Assembly (NCBI GenBank): GCA_910588205.1
Contig: CAJUQK010000003.1
Coordinates: 37,688-101,687 of the forward strand
DNA: 64,000 bases
Direction: 5' to 3'
Source: an uncultured Eggerthellaceae bacterium
GTDB taxonomy: Bacteria > Actinomycetota > Coriobacteriia > Coriobacteriales > Eggerthellaceae
Shown: positions 33,466 to 42,585 of the stretch, piece by piece
Layout of the letters: every line of letters starts with the position of its first letter
Numbering within the stretch: position 1 is the stretch's first letter
The notes under the pieces: generated by a model
Databases searched by the model: none
Told to the model about the DNA's origin: nothing
What the model saw: the letters and a program-made list of their open reading frames with translations, nothing else
Program-made: the position numbers and the translations under genes

Positions 33466-33888
33466 TCACCAACCCGCTTTGAAATCGAGCTGATCTATGT
33501 ATGGGGAGGCATCCTTTTCTTCCATGTTCAAGACGCGCCTGTTTCGCTCGTCCTTTAGACAAACACGCATGCGCTTGCCGTTGATGGATCGCATCCCTTT
33601 GTATCCGCAAGCGCGACCCTTGCAGTTGTTGCAAGCCAGTTCCTTCTTTGTGAAACCATCAAGCTCGTCATCGTTGAAATCGTGGTCTAACAGTTCGGGC
33701 TTGACCATGCCCAGCACCTCGCGTGACGCCTCGCGAAGCGAGCAAAGGGGCATAGGAACACCCTCTATCAGCTCTACGATCCTGTGTCCGCAAAACGGGG
33801 CTTGGCAGCCCCAGCACTTGATCTCTTCAGTCGTGAAGCCGCGCATCTTCTCTTTGGTTATATTCTTAGATTCTATGGAAGAACGCAT
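33466..33888 (-). CDS. Duplicated-Cys4 protein, unknown function
   Basis: 140 aa made of two copies of one unit: GFTTEEIKCWGCQAPFCG...PLC (about 17-50) and GFTKKELACNNCKGRACG...RVC (about 78-112). Each has C-x2-C-x4-C-G and a later Cys about 16 residues on, enough for a zinc or iron-sulfur site. No known family is recognised with confidence. AGGAAG precedes ATG 33888. It lies between the two HdrB-like genes' cluster members and probably works with them. Confidence 0.7.
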   Translation of the reverse strand: MRSSIESKNITKEKMRGFTTEEIKCWGCQAPFCGHRIVELIEGVPMPLCSLREASREVLGMVKPELLDHDFNDDELDGFTKKELACNNCKGRACGYKGMRSINGKRMRVCLKDERNRRVLNMEEKDASPYIDQLDFKAGW

Positions 33889-33957
33889 GATCCCAACTTC
33901 CTAATGATGATACGCACGATGCGCTTCATCCTAAATACTGCGTAAAAACGCCTACGA

Positions 33958-34638
33958 TCATGATTGCGGCAGCATAAGCGTGTCGAACAGCAGGTTTATG
34001 AGAGAGGCAGAGTCGGCTCCTCCCAGCGTGAGACCCTTGTCGCAGACTGTGCAATAGGACACCACTCGCGGAGTAGTTATCTTTGAGACATGCTCGCGCA
34101 TAAGGCGCCTGCGATCCTCTTCTGAATGCGAGACGAAAAGCGACGGGTCGTGATCGCCAAGCTGTTGCGGCGCGAACTCCATGCTCGTCTGGGGCAAAGG
34201 CATCAATGTCGCAGTGCCGCAAAAGCGAGACGAATCACGGTTCTCCTCTAGTTCGACGATATCGAAGTTCATATGTCGAAGCAGTTCGCGAACCGCATCA
34301 TGAAGCTCGTGATTGCCACGCGCACGCCAGCAATCCTGCACGGTGATCTCTTCGCCGTCGTAATCTGGGTAGGTGAAGTCGTCATCGTTCAATATGATGT
34401 CGAAGGCGTGCGTGACAGAGTGGCAGCCTAGCGATTCATTTGCAATTGCACTGCAAGTGTTGCAGATGACGATGAGGTCGGTGCCTTCTGGGATTTCCTG
34501 ATAGGCCGTATTCGAAGGCTTGCAGCAACCTGCGATCCCATCGATAGCTCCTTTCTCAGCGAGATACTCGCCGAGGCGTTTCATCGAACGCGTGTACATC
34601 AGCATGTTGTTGCAACCTGGCATCAAGAGGCTTGCCAT
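33958..34638 (-). CDS. HdrB-like cysteine-rich (CCG-type) protein, paralogue 1
   Basis: 226 aa. PGC9, GCC38-39, CNTC59-62, DC103, FCG140 and a final CTVC mirror paralogue 2 almost residue for residue in spacing, so the two arose by duplication. No membrane segment. It lies just downstream of the PucR-type regulator. The two may form a heterodimer, or each may serve a different partner. Confidence 0.72.
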   Translation of the reverse strand: MASLLMPGCNNMLMYTRSMKRLGEYLAEKGAIDGIAGCCKPSNTAYQEIPEGTDLIVICNTCSAIANESLGCHSVTHAFDIILNDDDFTYPDYDGEEITVQDCWRARGNHELHDAVRELLRHMNFDIVELEENRDSSRFCGTATLMPLPQTSMEFAPQQLGDHDPSLFVSHSEEDRRRLMREHVSKITTPRVVSYCTVCDKGLTLGGADSASLINLLFDTLMLPQS

Positions 34639-34682
34639 CTCTAATCTTCTCCTTTTACATCACGCATAGCCACGCCATACCT

Positions 34683-35681
34683 TTAACAGCTGGGAACCCA
34701 TTCGGGAGGTACGGCGTTAGTGTCTAGTTTGCTGCGGTAAACCTTGCACGTTATGAGCAGGTTCGCGACATCGATGCGCTCGATCGGCCCTAGAAGGTCG
34801 ATGCCCGAGCGTTCGGCGATGCGATTGAGGCGATAGACGACGCTGTTGCGGTGCAGATGCATCTGCGAGGCAGTTCGTCCCAAGTCGAATCCGCACTCGA
34901 TGTAGTTGATCACGGTGTTGAGCAGATCGCTTCCCTTGTCGTTGTCGCTCTCGTAGAGCTTGAGCGCCCGCATGTCACGGAGATAGGGAAAATTCTCGAT
35001 GACGTTGGACTTGGAAAGGAAGTACTCGAAGGCGCACTGGTCGTGACTTATGAGCGGCACGTCCTTTTGCGCAGCAAGTTCGGCAGCGAACCTCGCATGG
35101 TCGAAGCACACCGCCAAAAGCTCGAAGTAGCGCGTCGTGTCGCTTGCTCCTATGTGGCACGGCAGCCCGTTCAGCTTCGCGACCACCTGTATCTTGTCGA
35201 TGGGAGCATCGTCGATGGGAAGCGAGCGGCCTTTGGCGACCAAGGCTATGACGTTGTCGAGCGCTACCACCTTGGACATGGGCACCGCTGCTGCCACTTG
35301 AGCCCTGAGCTTTTGAATCTCCTTCTTGCTAAGCGCACCTCCGAAATCGATCGCGAGCACGCGGTATTCCTCTGGTTCGGATTCGTCGCAGCCGCCCAGA
35401 ATGGATATGCCCATCTCGCAAGGGACCTCTTCGCCGAGAAGAGCTGTTCCGAGGAGCTTCTCGTCGGAGTCGCTCTCGGGGCAGTAGGACTGCGCCTGTG
35501 TGAGGGCTGCCTTTAGCTCGTCTAAAGCGAGCAGAGTATCCTCGTCCTCTGCTCGCGAATCGGCGGCAGCCTCCAGCACGGCCTTGATTGCGGCAAGCTC
35601 CGCATCGCCTAGCGAGCTGAAATCCAAATTAGGCGGTCGTGACGCGCTTTTTGCGCCATTATCTGTATCAGAATAATCCAT
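34683..35681 (-). CDS. PucR/CdaR-type transcriptional regulator
   Basis: 332 aa from ATG 35681 (GAGGA upstream; the longer reading from 35807 overlaps the chaperone gene). The C-terminal about 70 residues are the PucR HTH: NTVINYIECGFDLGRTASQMHLHRNSVVYRLNRI. The N-terminal sensor part is unassigned. It lies inside the molybdo-enzyme cluster and presumably activates it in response to its substrate. Confidence 0.85.
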   Translation of the reverse strand: MDYSDTDNGAKSASRPPNLDFSSLGDAELAAIKAVLEAAADSRAEDEDTLLALDELKAALTQAQSYCPESDSDEKLLGTALLGEEVPCEMGISILGGCDESEPEEYRVLAIDFGGALSKKEIQKLRAQVAAAVPMSKVVALDNVIALVAKGRSLPIDDAPIDKIQVVAKLNGLPCHIGASDTTRYFELLAVCFDHARFAAELAAQKDVPLISHDQCAFEYFLSKSNVIENFPYLRDMRALKLYESDNDKGSDLLNTVINYIECGFDLGRTASQMHLHRNSVVYRLNRIAERSGIDLLGPIERIDVANLLITCKVYRSKLDTNAVPPEWVPSC

Positions 35682-35793
35682 CGGCAATCCATCCTCATCG
35701 TGCTTATCGCCAACTCCAAGGGCAAATCTCTTGAATGAGCCATGATATTGCCAAGGGAAATCAGAGCGAAATCTAGCAAATAACCCGAACGAT

Positions 35794-36411
35794 CTATCTG
35801 CTGGCAATCATATCAAGCATCACCGCTTTAGCCAAACGCAGCAAAGAGCCGTAGTAGCCTGAAACATCCTGCGCATCCACTGCCTCTGTGAGCTTGTCGA
35901 TCCATGAGCAAGGATGTGCTTCCGCAAACGAGACGGCATCTTGCAAGTTCCCACCATTGCATAGTTGCGAGAGCACGAGCAGTTCTATGCCCATGTGATC
36001 CTCAAGCTGGTGATGGGGTCCGTTGCTGATGATGCCGTGATCCGCCATTACCTGGCGGACATCGAAGGTCGGCTCCCCGAAGCCTGTCACGCAATCCCCT
36101 GCCAGATAGTACGTCTCCCAAGGAGGAGCTGCGGGCTTCGGAGGGCCTATGAAAAGCTTCGTATATTCAACGGAGGCACGATGCATGGCAGCATCCTCTG
36201 AACCCTCGGAAGCTAATAGCTCAGCGGAAACGCTTGCGCACCGCTCGGCAGCTCGGCGGACGGTTTCGCTCTCGCCTTCGGACGCCCATTCCCAAAATGA
36301 GGGTTGAAGCCCCAATCGTTCTGTCTGGTTCATGGGGAGGAGGAGGGAATTGCCAAGGAAGGCCAGAAGCTCTGAGTGCTTCGTTGCTGTCTGGCTAGTA
36401 TCTGGCTTCAT
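35794..36411 (-). CDS. TorD/DmsD-family molybdoenzyme chaperone
   Basis: 205 aa, all helical. VEYTKLFIGPPKPAAPPWETYY and HHQLEDHMGIELLVLSQL are family signatures. These chaperones bind Tat signals and help insert the molybdenum cofactor. Its client is surely the Tat-dependent catalytic subunit at 38297. Confidence 0.9.
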   Translation of the reverse strand: MKPDTSQTATKHSELLAFLGNSLLLPMNQTERLGLQPSFWEWASEGESETVRRAAERCASVSAELLASEGSEDAAMHRASVEYTKLFIGPPKPAAPPWETYYLAGDCVTGFGEPTFDVRQVMADHGIISNGPHHQLEDHMGIELLVLSQLCNGGNLQDAVSFAEAHPCSWIDKLTEAVDAQDVSGYYGSLLRLAKAVMLDMIASR

Positions 36412-36462
36412 GGGATATGCGCCTCCTTAGGGGTCGAAACCGTCCGTATCGCTGCTAACAGA

Positions 36463-37656
36463 TTATTGCTCGTCTTGCTTTTCGGTCGAGAGGCCTTTCC
36501 CGCCGAGAAGCTTGCTCGACAAGAACATCCAACCAAGGATGCCCACCGAAATGACGCCGAGGGTCACGAGTATCTCGATGGCGGTAGGCGCATAGGTGCC
36601 GATCGTCATCCACATGTCGATCGGGGTCTGCTGCGCCGCGAACGTGCCCGTGCTGATTCCCGGCGCACCGTAGATGTTGGGGGTGACGAAGCTGGTGAAC
36701 AGAAGCCACACGCGCTTGCAGAACACGCCGCAGATGACCAGAATGCTCGAGAGGATCACGAGGCCTTTGCTCTGGCGGCGCTTCGCAGAGAAGAGGACGA
36801 GGAAGGGAACGAGCAGGCCGAATACGATCTCGAACCAGAAGAACGGCGCGGTCGCTCCCGTGAACATGGTCGCGAGGACTTCGTTGGCTCCTTCGGTTCC
36901 AGGATAGGCCATGGTGATGAGCTCGCAGAAGATGAAGTACGCATCGACGGCGATGAAGGTGGCCAAGAGCTTGGACAGGCTGCTCATGAGGTCGCTTCCG
37001 ACTTCGAGCACCTTCGCCTTTGCGAGTCCCATCAGAGACAAGATGAGGAGCGAAAGACCCGAGTCGCATGCCGAGGCCACGAAGATCGGCGCCAAGATTG
37101 CGGAATACCAGCCCTCTTTCGCGATCTCCAGCCCGAAAATCCAAGCAGTCACCGAGTGCACCAATATGGCGACCGGAAGCGCGACGTAAGAGATGTAGCG
37201 CACGGCCTTCTCGTTGCGTTTGGTGATGAAATAGATGTCGAGGATGTTGATGACGAGGTAGATGGTTATCACGCACATGTCCCACACGAGCGGGCTGGTG
37301 AAGTTCGCGCCAGTGACGATGCGCCACACGCGCTGGATGCCGCCGAGGTCTATGAGGACGAACATCGCCGCGCAGCAGATGCAGACCGTCGAGCAGATAA
37401 CCGCTGGGAGCGCGATCTTCTTGAAGCTCTTGATGTTGAACACGTGCGCCGAGCTTGCGACGATTAGGCCGCCTGCGGAAAGCCCCACGAAGAACATGAA
37501 GTTCGTGATGTAGAGGCCCCATGAGGTCGCGTTCGACATGCCCGTCACGGCGAGACCGCCTATGAGCTGGTATATCCAGCATCCGATGCCTATAAGGGCA
37601 AGTACTCCAAACACCCAAACGGCCGGTTTTCTTGTGAGCGTTTTCATATCGTTCAT
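36463..37656 (-). CDS. NrfD/DmsC-type membrane anchor
   Basis: 397 aa with about nine or ten membrane helices. IGCWIYQLIGGLAVTGMSNATSWGLYI and FFVGLSAGGLIVASSAHVF are NrfD family segments. AGGAG precedes ATG 37656. It follows the ferredoxin gene by 12 bp. It would connect the complex to menaquinone. Confidence 0.9.
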   Translation of the reverse strand: MNDMKTLTRKPAVWVFGVLALIGIGCWIYQLIGGLAVTGMSNATSWGLYITNFMFFVGLSAGGLIVASSAHVFNIKSFKKIALPAVICSTVCICCAAMFVLIDLGGIQRVWRIVTGANFTSPLVWDMCVITIYLVINILDIYFITKRNEKAVRYISYVALPVAILVHSVTAWIFGLEIAKEGWYSAILAPIFVASACDSGLSLLILSLMGLAKAKVLEVGSDLMSSLSKLLATFIAVDAYFIFCELITMAYPGTEGANEVLATMFTGATAPFFWFEIVFGLLVPFLVLFSAKRRQSKGLVILSSILVICGVFCKRVWLLFTSFVTPNIYGAPGISTGTFAAQQTPIDMWMTIGTYAPTAIEILVTLGVISVGILGWMFLSSKLLGGKGLSTEKQDEQ

Positions 37657-37668
37657 GATCTTCGACTC

Positions 37669-38286
37669 CTATTCGTAGTAAAAGACCTGCGGGCGTGTGC
37701 CCTTGTCTTCCAAAAGCAACCTGACCTTGTGCGACTCCTTGAGCTTCGATATCTCGCTGTTCGGGTCGTCCAAGTCGCCGAAGGTGCGTGCCTTGACGGG
37801 ACAGCAGCGGACGCACATGGGCGTCTCGCCCTTGTCTGTCAGCTCTTTGCACAAGGTGCACTTCTCCATGACGCCCTTCTCGCGAACGGGGACGTTCTTG
37901 TTGCCGTAGTTGAACTCGGGGTCGCGCACGGGGTCTGCCCAGTTGAACGTGCGGACGTTGTAGGGACATGCCGCCATGCACATGCGGCATCCGATGCACT
38001 TGTCGTAGTCGATCTCCACGCGACCGAGCTCGTCTTTGTAGGTGGCTCCAGTCGGGCAAACCTTCTCGCATGCGGGATTCTCGCAGTGCTGGCATGTAAG
38101 CGCGATGTAGTTGCGCTTCAGGTTGGGGTATTCGCCCTCGGCGCCGTCGAAGGAGTCAGAGCCCTCCACGATGACGCGGTTCCAGAGCATCCCCATGGGC
38201 ACGTTGTTCTCCATCTTGCAGGCGTTGGCACAGGTCTGGCATCCCATGCAGCGCCCCGTGTTTATCGCCAAAGCGTATCTAGTCAT
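37669..38286 (-). CDS. DmsB-type four-cluster ferredoxin subunit
   Basis: 205 aa. CMGCQTCANAC, CQHCENPACEKVC, CIGCRMCMAAC and CTLC...CVRCC provide four cluster sites. No signal peptide, so it is exported with the Tat-bearing catalytic subunit, as in DmsAB. It lies 10 bp after the catalytic gene. Confidence 0.92.
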   Translation of the reverse strand: MTRYALAINTGRCMGCQTCANACKMENNVPMGMLWNRVIVEGSDSFDGAEGEYPNLKRNYIALTCQHCENPACEKVCPTGATYKDELGRVEIDYDKCIGCRMCMAACPYNVRTFNWADPVRDPEFNYGNKNVPVREKGVMEKCTLCKELTDKGETPMCVRCCPVKARTFGDLDDPNSEISKLKESHKVRLLLEDKGTRPQVFYYE

Positions 38287-38296
38287 TTGAATCCAC

Positions 38297-40708
38297 CTAG
38301 GCCTTTCTTACCTCGACGAGCGTGTCGCTTTGCGTGATCACGGGTCCGTGCATGAGCAGCTTTCCGCGCTCAAGCAGCTCGTCGTTGGTCACTGCGTTCA
38401 AGTTGCCGCCCTCGATGTACTTCCCGCGCTGACCCTCGATGCAGCGAACAACGCCTGGCCGCACCGTGTTGTTCCCCAACGCGGGGCATTTGAAATAGCC
38501 GCGGTCGTTGTAGACCTCGACGAGGTCTCCGTCCTTGAGTCCGCGCGAGGCCATCTCTTCGGGGTTCATCTCGGCGAACGTGTCGGAGAACTGCTTCATC
38601 CACGTGGCATCGAAGAACTGGTTGTGGATGTTGAAGCGGCTGCGGCGCTGATAGAACTGCAGCGGGTACTTCTCCCTCAAAGGATTTGATACGCCTATCT
38701 CGATGGGCTCCTCGTAATTGGGGAGAGCCTGGTTCGCGCTCAGCTGGTCTTGGTAGTACACCTCCAGCTTGCCTGACGGCGTGAGGATGATCTCGTCCAG
38801 TCCAATGACGCGAGGCTCGTCGACCTCGGGCCCTTGGAAGGCGCATTGGTGGTCGAGCATGTCCTCGACCGTCCATTTCGCGATCTCGGGGTTGGGCGAG
38901 GTGCGCAGGCGATAGCGGACGTACTCCTCGGCAGATTCGGGGAGAGCGTCCTCCACGCCCCACTTCTCCGCGAATCCGCGCAGAATCTCAAGGTTGGTGC
39001 GCGAGTCGAAGAGAGGGTCGATCACCTTCTGCCTGAGCTGCACGGTGTTGTAGCCCGCGATGATAGAGGAAATCTCCTCGTTGCTCTCGAACGGGCTGCA
39101 CGTGGGGAGGATGATGTCCGCCCAGTCCGAGCAATCGGTGAAGTAGATGTCGCACACCACGAGGTAATCGAGCGTCTTCACCCATTCGTCTACCTTGTTC
39201 ATGTTCGGGAGGTACTGGACAAGGGTGTTGCCGCCGACGATGAACGCGTGGATGTCGTTCTCGACGCCCTTCGGCAGGTCGTACATCATGTACTTCTTCT
39301 CGGCTGGCTGCATGTCCTCGGGGAACTCCCAGGCACCCAGGCTCACCTTCCCGCCAGTGAAGAAGTTCGAGTACTCGCGGCCTCCGTTGTAGTAGCCGAA
39401 CCCTGTGCCGGGCTTGCCCATGTTGCCCGTCAGGGACACGAGGAGCGCCATCCCGTGCCCCGCGATGTCGCATCCTGCAACTTTGTCGTTTCCGCCATGC
39501 CCGATCGAGATAGAGGAGGGGCCTGGCGCGTATTCGCGAGCAATCTGCGTGTAGGTCTCTGCAGGAACGCCCGTCACTTCCTCAGCCCATTCGAGCGGGT
39601 ATTGCTTCTGATTCTCGACCAGGGCATCGAACACGGTCGTGTACTTCTTGCCATCGATCGTGAAGGTTCCGTTAAGTGCTGGGTCTGTGCAGGTCTTGTG
39701 GCTGACGGGAGCTTGGGCGCTCTCGCTCCACACCTGATAGTCGATGATGGGCTGCTCGTTTTCCGTCAGCTGGCCTGTGTCGTTTCCGAGAAGCTCGCCC
39801 GTCTCAGAATCCACCAGGAAAGTGAATCCCGTATGAGCCTTCATGAACTCCTCGTCGTAGAGCTCCTCGTCGAGCACGGCCGTGACAAGGCCGAGGAAGA
39901 AGGCGTTGTCGGTGCCGGGGTTGATGGGCACCCATTGGTCTGACTTTCCGGCCGTGGTGCTGAAGTGCGGGTCCACCGTGATGAACTTGGTCCCGGCCTC
40001 TTTGGCCTCGAAGAACGGGAGGCTCTGCACCAGGCTTGACTCCAGGTAGTTGCTGCTCACGTTGAGCACCACCTTGGAGTTCACCCAGTCGCGCGAGCCG
40101 TTCGTCGCCCAGGCATAGCCCGTGCCATAGCCGGTGGCAGGGTCGAGGCCGCTTCCGTAGCTGAGGTCGATGCCGTCTTCCTTCGCGCAGACGCAGCCCA
40201 AGATGTTGCCGAGCCAGTCCATGTCGGATGCCTCGACCGAGTTGCAGACCCAGATGCTGCCCTTGCCGTACTTCTTCTGGATCTCTGACAGGTTCTCGTA
40301 AATCTCGTCCATGGCCTGATCCCAGCTTATGGACTCGAACTTCCCCTCGCCGCGCTCGCCTACGCGCTTGAGCGGGGTCTGCACGCGCTCAGGCGAATAG
40401 ACGTTCTGTATCTCAGACAGTCCCTTGACGCAGCAGGTGGAATAGCGCGGGTCCTCATAGATGTCGTTGGGCTCCAGCACGGCCAACCTGCCATCGCGCA
40501 CCGTGCACTTGAGCGAGCAATAGCCAGCGCAGTGGCCCTTGTGCCAGCAATAGCGGACGATCTCGTCATCCGTTTCTGCAGCCTTCGCCTCAGTCGCTGC
40601 AAGCCAGCTGCCCGTGCCGAGCATACCAGCGCCTGCCGCAACGGCTGCCGCGCCCTTCATGAAGCTGCGGCGCGTCAGGCTGGGAAACCTGCATGTCTTT
40701 TCAGCCAT
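38297..40708 (-). CDS. Tat-exported molybdopterin oxidoreductase, catalytic subunit (cargo copy)
   Basis: 803 aa. Tat motif TRRSFMKG near residue 12. The iron-sulfur motif is an unusual CWHKGHCAGYCSLKC with a later CCVKGLSEIQ. The molybdopterin domains follow (ISWDQAMDEIYENL, then HGGNDKVAGCDIAGHGMALLVSLTGNMGKPGTG). It shares only superfamily features with the chromosomal enzyme at 1312 and belongs to a different branch. The substrate is unknown; Eggerthellaceae use many such enzymes on diet- and host-derived compounds. The 5' region is 390 bp from an IS copy. Confidence 0.92.
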   Translation of the reverse strand: MAEKTCRFPSLTRRSFMKGAAAVAAGAGMLGTGSWLAATEAKAAETDDEIVRYCWHKGHCAGYCSLKCTVRDGRLAVLEPNDIYEDPRYSTCCVKGLSEIQNVYSPERVQTPLKRVGERGEGKFESISWDQAMDEIYENLSEIQKKYGKGSIWVCNSVEASDMDWLGNILGCVCAKEDGIDLSYGSGLDPATGYGTGYAWATNGSRDWVNSKVVLNVSSNYLESSLVQSLPFFEAKEAGTKFITVDPHFSTTAGKSDQWVPINPGTDNAFFLGLVTAVLDEELYDEEFMKAHTGFTFLVDSETGELLGNDTGQLTENEQPIIDYQVWSESAQAPVSHKTCTDPALNGTFTIDGKKYTTVFDALVENQKQYPLEWAEEVTGVPAETYTQIAREYAPGPSSISIGHGGNDKVAGCDIAGHGMALLVSLTGNMGKPGTGFGYYNGGREYSNFFTGGKVSLGAWEFPEDMQPAEKKYMMYDLPKGVENDIHAFIVGGNTLVQYLPNMNKVDEWVKTLDYLVVCDIYFTDCSDWADIILPTCSPFESNEEISSIIAGYNTVQLRQKVIDPLFDSRTNLEILRGFAEKWGVEDALPESAEEYVRYRLRTSPNPEIAKWTVEDMLDHQCAFQGPEVDEPRVIGLDEIILTPSGKLEVYYQDQLSANQALPNYEEPIEIGVSNPLREKYPLQFYQRRSRFNIHNQFFDATWMKQFSDTFAEMNPEEMASRGLKDGDLVEVYNDRGYFKCPALGNNTVRPGVVRCIEGQRGKYIEGGNLNAVTNDELLERGKLLMHGPVITQSDTLVEVRKA

Positions 40709-41091
40709 CCTTCTCTCCTCTCGTCACTGTCAGCGAGATCGCTTGAAGGTTCGAAGGACGACCTCGCATTCATTGATTCAAGGCTATATGGGCAGCGAGT
40801 TTTAATCATCGGCACAGATAGAAGAGTTTGAAGAGGGGCTTTGTGCAAAATCAACAAAACGGTAACGTATGCAAGATTGCTGTGTAATGACCCTATTTAG
40901 CAGCTTCTTTTTCGATACAACACGTTTTGCGACCCCAAGTTAGCCAACAATTCGACCACTGTATGGAAAGCAAGCAGAACGTATATCCACGCCTTGCGGG
41001 AGAGCATAATCAAAGCATACACGCTGCTTCTTGAGGAGGACAAAGAAACACAAAGGACTTACTGTTTCACTTCATATTGATGGCTTAACTT
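40709..41091. other. Upstream region of the cargo molybdo-enzyme operon
   Basis: No gene. AT-richer than its surroundings and ending at the IS insertion. Promoter and regulator sites must lie here, but I could not assign a convincing -35/-10 pair. Confidence 0.5.
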
Positions 41092-41099
41092 TATACTGG
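41092..41099. repeat. Target-site duplication of IS copy 2 (left)
   Basis: TATACTGG is repeated at 42441-42448 beyond the element. Confidence 0.92.
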
Positions 41100-42440
41100 G
41101 GTACCGTCAAGAATCTTGCGCACTTTTCCGACAGCCTCATAAGCCCGCCGTCCGGTGCGGCTACCCCTCCAGCAGAGTCACGTCCAGATAGCGCCTCGAG
41201 CCCCACTCGCTCTCGGCCACGTACTTGAGCCTCGCGGTCACGAGCATGAGGGCGCTCTTCCCGTCGGGGAACGTCCCGACCACGCGCGTGCGCCTGCGGA
41301 TCTCGCGGTTCAGGCGCTCGATGGCGTTGTTGGTGCGTATGCGCCGCCAGTGCTCGCGCGGGAAGCGCGTGTACGTCAGGGTCTCGGCGTATCCGTCGCG
41401 GACGACCTTCGCGGCCTCCTTCAGCCTCATTGAGTCGAGCTCGTCGGCCACCTCGAGGGCCTTGGCCTCGGAGGCCTCGCGCGACTCCATGGCGTGTATG
41501 GCCTTGAGCATCGCGGCCGCCTTGGGCCTCTTGGACTTGGGCACCTTCGCCAGCGCGTTGCGGTAGAAATGGACCGTGCAGCGCTGGTAGGCGGCGTTCG
41601 GGAAGACCTCGGCGATCGAGCCGACCATGCCGGCGGCCTTGTCGCCGGTGAACATCCTGACCCCGCGCAGCCCGCGCGACTTCAGCCACGAGAGGAACTC
41701 CCGCCAGCACTCGGCCGACTCGGTGAAGCCCTCGGCGGCGCCTATCACCTCGCGGTAGCCGTCGTCGTTGACGCCTATCGCCACCATCACCGCCACGTTC
41801 TCGTAGCTCCCGCCCCAGCTGCGCTTCAGGTAGATGCCGTCGACGTAGACGTAGGGGTAGGCGCGAACGAGCGGGCGGTTTCGCCACTCCTCGACCGCGG
41901 CGAACGCCTTCTCGTTCAGGTTCGAGACGGTCGCCGCCGACACGCTCGACCCCCACAGGATCTCGGAGACGTCCTCGATCCTGCGCGTCGAGACGCCGGC
42001 CAGGTACATCTCGATCATCGCCTCCTCGACGCTGGTCTCGCGGCGCCGGTAGCGCTCGATGATCGCCGTGGTGAACCTCATCCCCTTGAGCTTGGGCATG
42101 CGCAGCGTGACCTCGCCGGACGTCGTTGCCAGGCTCCTGTCGTAGTGGCCGGCCCGATAGGCCTCGCGCCCCGCGGCGCGCTCGTAGCGCTCCGCGCCGA
42201 CGAGGTCGCCCGCCTCCTCATCCAGAAGGCCGTTCAGGGTGTCCTCGACCGTCTTTCTCACCAGCTCGCGCAGATCGGACTTCAGGCTCTCCTCGTTCAG
42301 TGTTACGATTGGCTCGGGCATGGCTCTCCTCCAATATGCTTCTTGTCTCGACAACTCGAATCATACCGGGGCGGGCCGTGCCCTCCTTCCTATCTGGACG
42401 CTATCCTGCTGTCAAAGTGCGCAAAAAATTGTACGTTACC
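41100..42440 (-). mobile_element. IS256-family insertion sequence, copy 2 (1341 bp)
   Basis: Same length, ends and orientation as copy 1, with its own 8-bp duplication TATACTGG. It sits between the cargo molybdo-enzyme operon and the DMT transporter gene, not in a coding sequence I can recognise. Confidence 0.93.
41161..42321 (-). CDS. IS256-family (Mutator-type) transposase, copy 2
   Basis: 386 aa, identical to the product of copy 1, with ATG 42321 after GGAGGAG. Identity of the two copies implies recent transposition in this lineage. Confidence 0.93.
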   Translation of the reverse strand: MPEPIVTLNEESLKSDLRELVRKTVEDTLNGLLDEEAGDLVGAERYERAAGREAYRAGHYDRSLATTSGEVTLRMPKLKGMRFTTAIIERYRRRETSVEEAMIEMYLAGVSTRRIEDVSEILWGSSVSAATVSNLNEKAFAAVEEWRNRPLVRAYPYVYVDGIYLKRSWGGSYENVAVMVAIGVNDDGYREVIGAAEGFTESAECWREFLSWLKSRGLRGVRMFTGDKAAGMVGSIAEVFPNAAYQRCTVHFYRNALAKVPKSKRPKAAAMLKAIHAMESREASEAKALEVADELDSMRLKEAAKVVRDGYAETLTYTRFPREHWRRIRTNNAIERLNREIRRRTRVVGTFPDGKSALMLVTARLKYVAESEWGSRRYLDVTLLEG

Positions 42441-42585
42441 TATACTGGGTCATCTTTGTAATCCCTTGTACCTATTGTTAAAAGAGTGCAAAGGATGTAT
42501 CGAGCTTGGGGAAATATGAAAGTTCTATTAATAAGTAGTGACTCATGCTATAGGTGCTTTTACGACCAAAGCGACCATCGATATA

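Noticed and set aside
36455-38095. A 546-residue minus-strand frame rich in Arg and His
   Set aside because: It is an out-of-frame shadow of the NrfD and ferredoxin genes, which show clear family motifs.
30476-42448. The two IS copies and the genes between them as one composite transposon
   Set aside because: Each copy has its own, different 8-bp target duplication. A composite unit would have one duplication at the outer ends only.
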